Shown one piece after another: positions 25,218-26,829 of a stretch of 26,829 bases of DNA. Every line of letters starts with the position of its first letter. The first letter of the stretch is position 1. Source of the stretch: an uncultured Zetaproteobacteria bacterium. GTDB lineage: Bacteria; Pseudomonadota; Zetaproteobacteria; Mariprofundales; Mariprofundaceae. Location: the NCBI GenBank assembly GCA_913056285.1, contig CAJXNE010000005.1, forward strand, positions 1 to 26,829. Direction: 5' to 3'. The notes beneath the pieces are model-generated. The model saw nothing but the letters and a program-made list of their open reading frames with translations, searched no databases and was not told the DNA's origin. The translations under genes and the position numbers were made by a program.

Positions 25218-25472
25218 ATGCTGGTTCTGCGCAGAAAAATCGGACAGGTCATCTGCATCAATGATGATATCCGTATTATTATTCAGGATGTCCAAAACGA
25301 GCATATTGTACGCATCGGCATTGAAGCGCCACCGGAAATTCCGGTGCATCGGCTGGAGATATATAACTTAATTCAGCAGGAAAATAAATCTGCCGGAGGC
25401 GCAGAAGCGCTGAAGTGGCTGAAAGGAGCAACCAATGATAGCAGCACAGGCGACTCGGAAGATCATGAATGA
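25218..25472 (+). CDS. csrA: Carbon storage regulator CsrA (RNA-binding)
   Basis: The 84-residue product is CsrA/RsmA, a dimeric RNA-binding protein that blocks translation by covering GGA-containing sites. It starts MLVLRRKIGQVICINDDIRI and has the RNA-contact region VRIGIEAPPEIPVHRLEIYN at 45-64 region, including VHR. The polar tail after about residue 66 is longer than in the 61-residue E. coli protein. It lies 6 bp after flgL with only a weak AGG before the ATG, so it probably depends on coupling to flgL. fliW begins inside its last 38 bp, in the +1 frame. CsrA in such gene pairs controls flagellin translation. Confidence 0.95.
   Translation: MLVLRRKIGQVICINDDIRIIIQDVQNEHIVRIGIEAPPEIPVHRLEIYNLIQQENKSAGGAEALKWLKGATNDSSTGDSEDHE
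25424..25428 (+). promoter_or_regulatory. fliW ribosome binding site inside csrA, possible CsrA target
   Basis: AGGAG lies 6 bases before the ATG at 25435 and decides between this start and the ATG at 25465. Its GGA (25425-25427) is flanked by further GGA triplets at 25395-25397 and 25457-25459. CsrA typically binds two or more GGA motifs around a ribosome binding site, so CsrA could repress its own antagonist here. The binding is inferred, not shown. Confidence 0.45.
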
Positions 25473-25884
25473 AGCAGAAGCAGCCCCGGATGGACAGTCC
25501 GACGATGCTTTTTATTTCCCGCAAGGCATGGCCGGTTTCAGCGAAGCCAGAGATTTCGGTTTTATCTATCAGGGTCATGGCGACATTGTTTGTATCCAGT
25601 CCATTGATCATCCGGAGGCTGCTTTTCTTATGACGCAGTGGGATGAGCAACGATTGGGAAAAACGCCGATACTTTCTGCCGATCAGTGCAATTGTATTCA
25701 AGCCAGCAGCCAGCAAGACATTATGTGGATGGTGGTGCTCAACCCTTTTATCGATACGCAGTGGGTTACAGCCAATCTCAAGGCCCCGGTTGCGCTGAAT
25801 CCAAAAGCACGTACAGGTATTCAATGCATTCGTCAGGAAGCTGAACTGGACCTTCGTTATCACTGGATGCGCCAACCTGCCTGA
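25435..25884 (+). CDS. fliW: FliW, flagellar assembly factor and CsrA antagonist
   Basis: The 149-residue product is FliW. Known family roles are binding to flagellin and to CsrA, so that flagellin levels feed back on CsrA-dependent repression. Family segments are YFPQGMAGFSEARDFGFIYQ at about 27-46, then a beta-barrel region with IMWMVVLNPFIDTQWVTANL at 95-114, and a C-terminal LKAPVALNPKARTGIQCI block. The ATG at 25435 has an AGGAG 6 bases upstream and overlaps csrA by 38 bp; a second ATG at 25465 with GGAAG upstream is possible. It is the last gene of the flagellar run. The gene order csrA-fliW is the reverse of Bacillus. Confidence 0.93.
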   Translation: MIAAQATRKIMNEAEAAPDGQSDDAFYFPQGMAGFSEARDFGFIYQGHGDIVCIQSIDHPEAAFLMTQWDEQRLGKTPILSADQCNCIQASSQQDIMWMVVLNPFIDTQWVTANLKAPVALNPKARTGIQCIRQEAELDLRYHWMRQPA

Positions 25885-25944
25885 CAGACATGGTCGGGGC
25901 AAAAATAGCGATTCATCAATATCCCCCATTTCTGACCCTTGTCC

Positions 25945-25973
25945 TTGCAGCATACAGCTTGTGCTTTTATGCT
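25945..25973 (+). promoter_or_regulatory. Possible sigma-70 promoter for pilT
   Basis: TTGCAG (25945-25950) and TATGCT (25968-25973) are separated by 17 bases. The -35 matches its consensus at three of six positions and the -10 at four. The element is 60 bp upstream of the pilT ATG, in the only gap after the flagellar operon. No clear terminator for the preceding operon was found in the same 150 bp. Confidence 0.3.
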
Positions 25974-26009
25974 CGGCTGAATCCAGTTAACACATCTAAA
26001 TCTATTAAA

Positions 26010-26037
26010 GAGCAATCATGAATGGGGAGCAATCATG
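26010..26037 (+). repeat. pilT: Short tandem duplication at the pilT start
   Basis: The 11-base unit GAGCAATCATG occurs at 26010-26020 and 26027-26037, a 17-base period. The second copy ends in the pilT ATG and has GGGGAG as ribosome binding site. The first copy also ends in an ATG (26018), but that one is out of frame with pilT and has a weaker upstream AAAGAG. Confidence 0.7.
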
Positions 26038-26829
26038 GAAGTTTCGGAACTGCTTGCATTTACAGTAAAGAACAAGGCATCTGATCTGCACCTGTCATCC
26101 GGCGAACCACCGATGATTCGTATCAATGGCGATATGACACGCATCAAAATGCCGGATATCGATAAACGTGAAGTGCAAAACATGGTGTATGACATCATGA
26201 ACGACGGTCAGCGCAAAACGTTCGAAGAATTCCTGGAAATCGATTTTTCATTCTCGCTCGGTGATATTGCCCGCTTTCGTGTCAATGTCTTTAGGCAAAA
26301 TCGAGGCATTGCCGCCGTCATGCGTACCATCCCAGAAAAGGTGCTCACACTTGAAGAACTCAATGCCCCTGAAATCTTTAAAGACATTGCCCTCACCCCA
26401 CGGGGTATTGTGCTGGTGACCGGTCCGACTGGTTCGGGGAAATCGACCACGCTGGCCGCCATGGTGGACTATATCAACCAAAACCACCATGACCATATTC
26501 TCACCATTGAAGACCCGATTGAATTTGTTCACCAATCTAAAAGCTGTCTAATCAACCAACGTGAAGTGCATCGGGATACCAAAAGTTTTAACAATGCATT
26601 GCGTTCTGCCTTGCGGGAAGACCCGGATGTCATTTTAGTAGGGGAACTCCGGGATTTAGAAACTATTCGTTTAGCCCTTACTGCAGCAGAAACGGGTCAC
26701 CTTGTGTTTGGTACGCTTCACACCAGCTCAGCCGCCAAAACAGTCGACCGGATTATTGATGTTTTTCCCGCTGGCGAAAAAGATATGGTGCGCGCCATGC
26801 TCTCCGAATCCTTACGAGCCGTGATTGCA
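26035..26829 (+). CDS. pilT: Type IV pilus retraction ATPase PilT (cut by window edge)
   Basis: The first 265 residues of PilT are present; family members have about 345. It begins MEVSELLAFTVKNKASDLHL, typical of PilT rather than PilU. Walker A is GPTGSGKS at 130-137, the Asp box is LTIEDPIEF at 156-164, Walker B is DPDVILVGE at 196-204 and the His box is GHLVFGTLHT at 221-230. PilT depolymerises type IV pili and powers twitching. The ATG at 26035 follows a GGGGAG site. It lacks the cysteines of the GspE/PilB zinc site in the visible part. A second gene (pilU) often follows but lies outside the window. Confidence 0.95.
   Translation, partial: MEVSELLAFTVKNKASDLHLSSGEPPMIRINGDMTRIKMPDIDKREVQNMVYDIMNDGQRKTFEEFLEIDFSFSLGDIARFRVNVFRQNRGIAAVMRTIPEKVLTLEELNAPEIFKDIALTPRGIVLVTGPTGSGKSTTLAAMVDYINQNHHDHILTIEDPIEFVHQSKSCLINQREVHRDTKSFNNALRSALREDPDVILVGELRDLETIRLALTAAETGHLVFGTLHTSSAAKTVDRIIDVFPAGEKDMVRAMLSESLRAVIA

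Noticed and set aside
25885..26034. Search for a terminator or c-di-GMP riboswitch between fliW and pilT
   Set aside because: No stable stem with a T-run and no riboswitch core motif was seen. Only a weak promoter candidate remains.

Overview
The window comes from a motile Gram-negative proteobacterium. It encodes outer-membrane L- and P-ring flagellar proteins, a type II secretion secretin, Bat/MoxR envelope genes and a type IV pilus retraction ATPase. A sigma-54 type promoter in front of the flagellar genes and the csrA-fliW pair suggest a lineage outside the enteric gammaproteobacteria. A Zetaproteobacteria-like or other deep-branching proteobacterium would fit, but this is an impression, not a proof.

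The left 16.9 kb is read from the minus strand. In transcription order it holds: a small two-helix membrane protein gene and a small exported protein gene; moxR; a Gld-type ABC module (ATPase, a permease fused to a GldG-like auxiliary protein, a DUF4340 protein); a DUF58 protein; a DUF4381 protein; BatA; a BatB-BatC (VWA plus TPR) protein; BatD; then after a 245-bp gap gspD, gspE and the start of gspF, which runs off the left edge. From the ABC ATPase to BatD the genes overlap or abut. The usual moxR-DUF58-DUF4381-batA-batB-batD order is therefore interrupted by about 4.9 kb of Gld-type transporter genes. The DUF58 gene lacks a convincing ATG, GTG or TTG start. Its conserved N-terminus and a strong Shine-Dalgarno site point to an ATC start codon inside the end of the DUF4340 gene.

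The right 9.6 kb is on the plus strand. A 325-bp divergent intergenic region carries a near-consensus sigma-54 promoter and a perfect inverted repeat upstream of it. After it come twelve tightly packed flagellar genes: flgF, flgG, flgA, flgH, flgI, flgJ (rod-binding domain only), flgM, flgN, flgK, flgL, csrA and fliW. They build the distal rod, the P and L rings and the hook-filament junction, and they include the anti-sigma-28 factor, a chaperone and the CsrA/FliW regulatory pair. fliW starts 38 bp inside csrA. A separate gene, pilT, begins after 150 bp and is cut by the right edge. Its start region contains a short tandem duplication.

No tRNA, rRNA, CRISPR array, insertion sequence or phage gene was recognised. 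The clearest unusual points are the merged Gld-ABC/Bat locus, the apparent non-canonical start of the DUF58 gene and the csrA/fliW overlap with GGA motifs around the fliW ribosome binding site.
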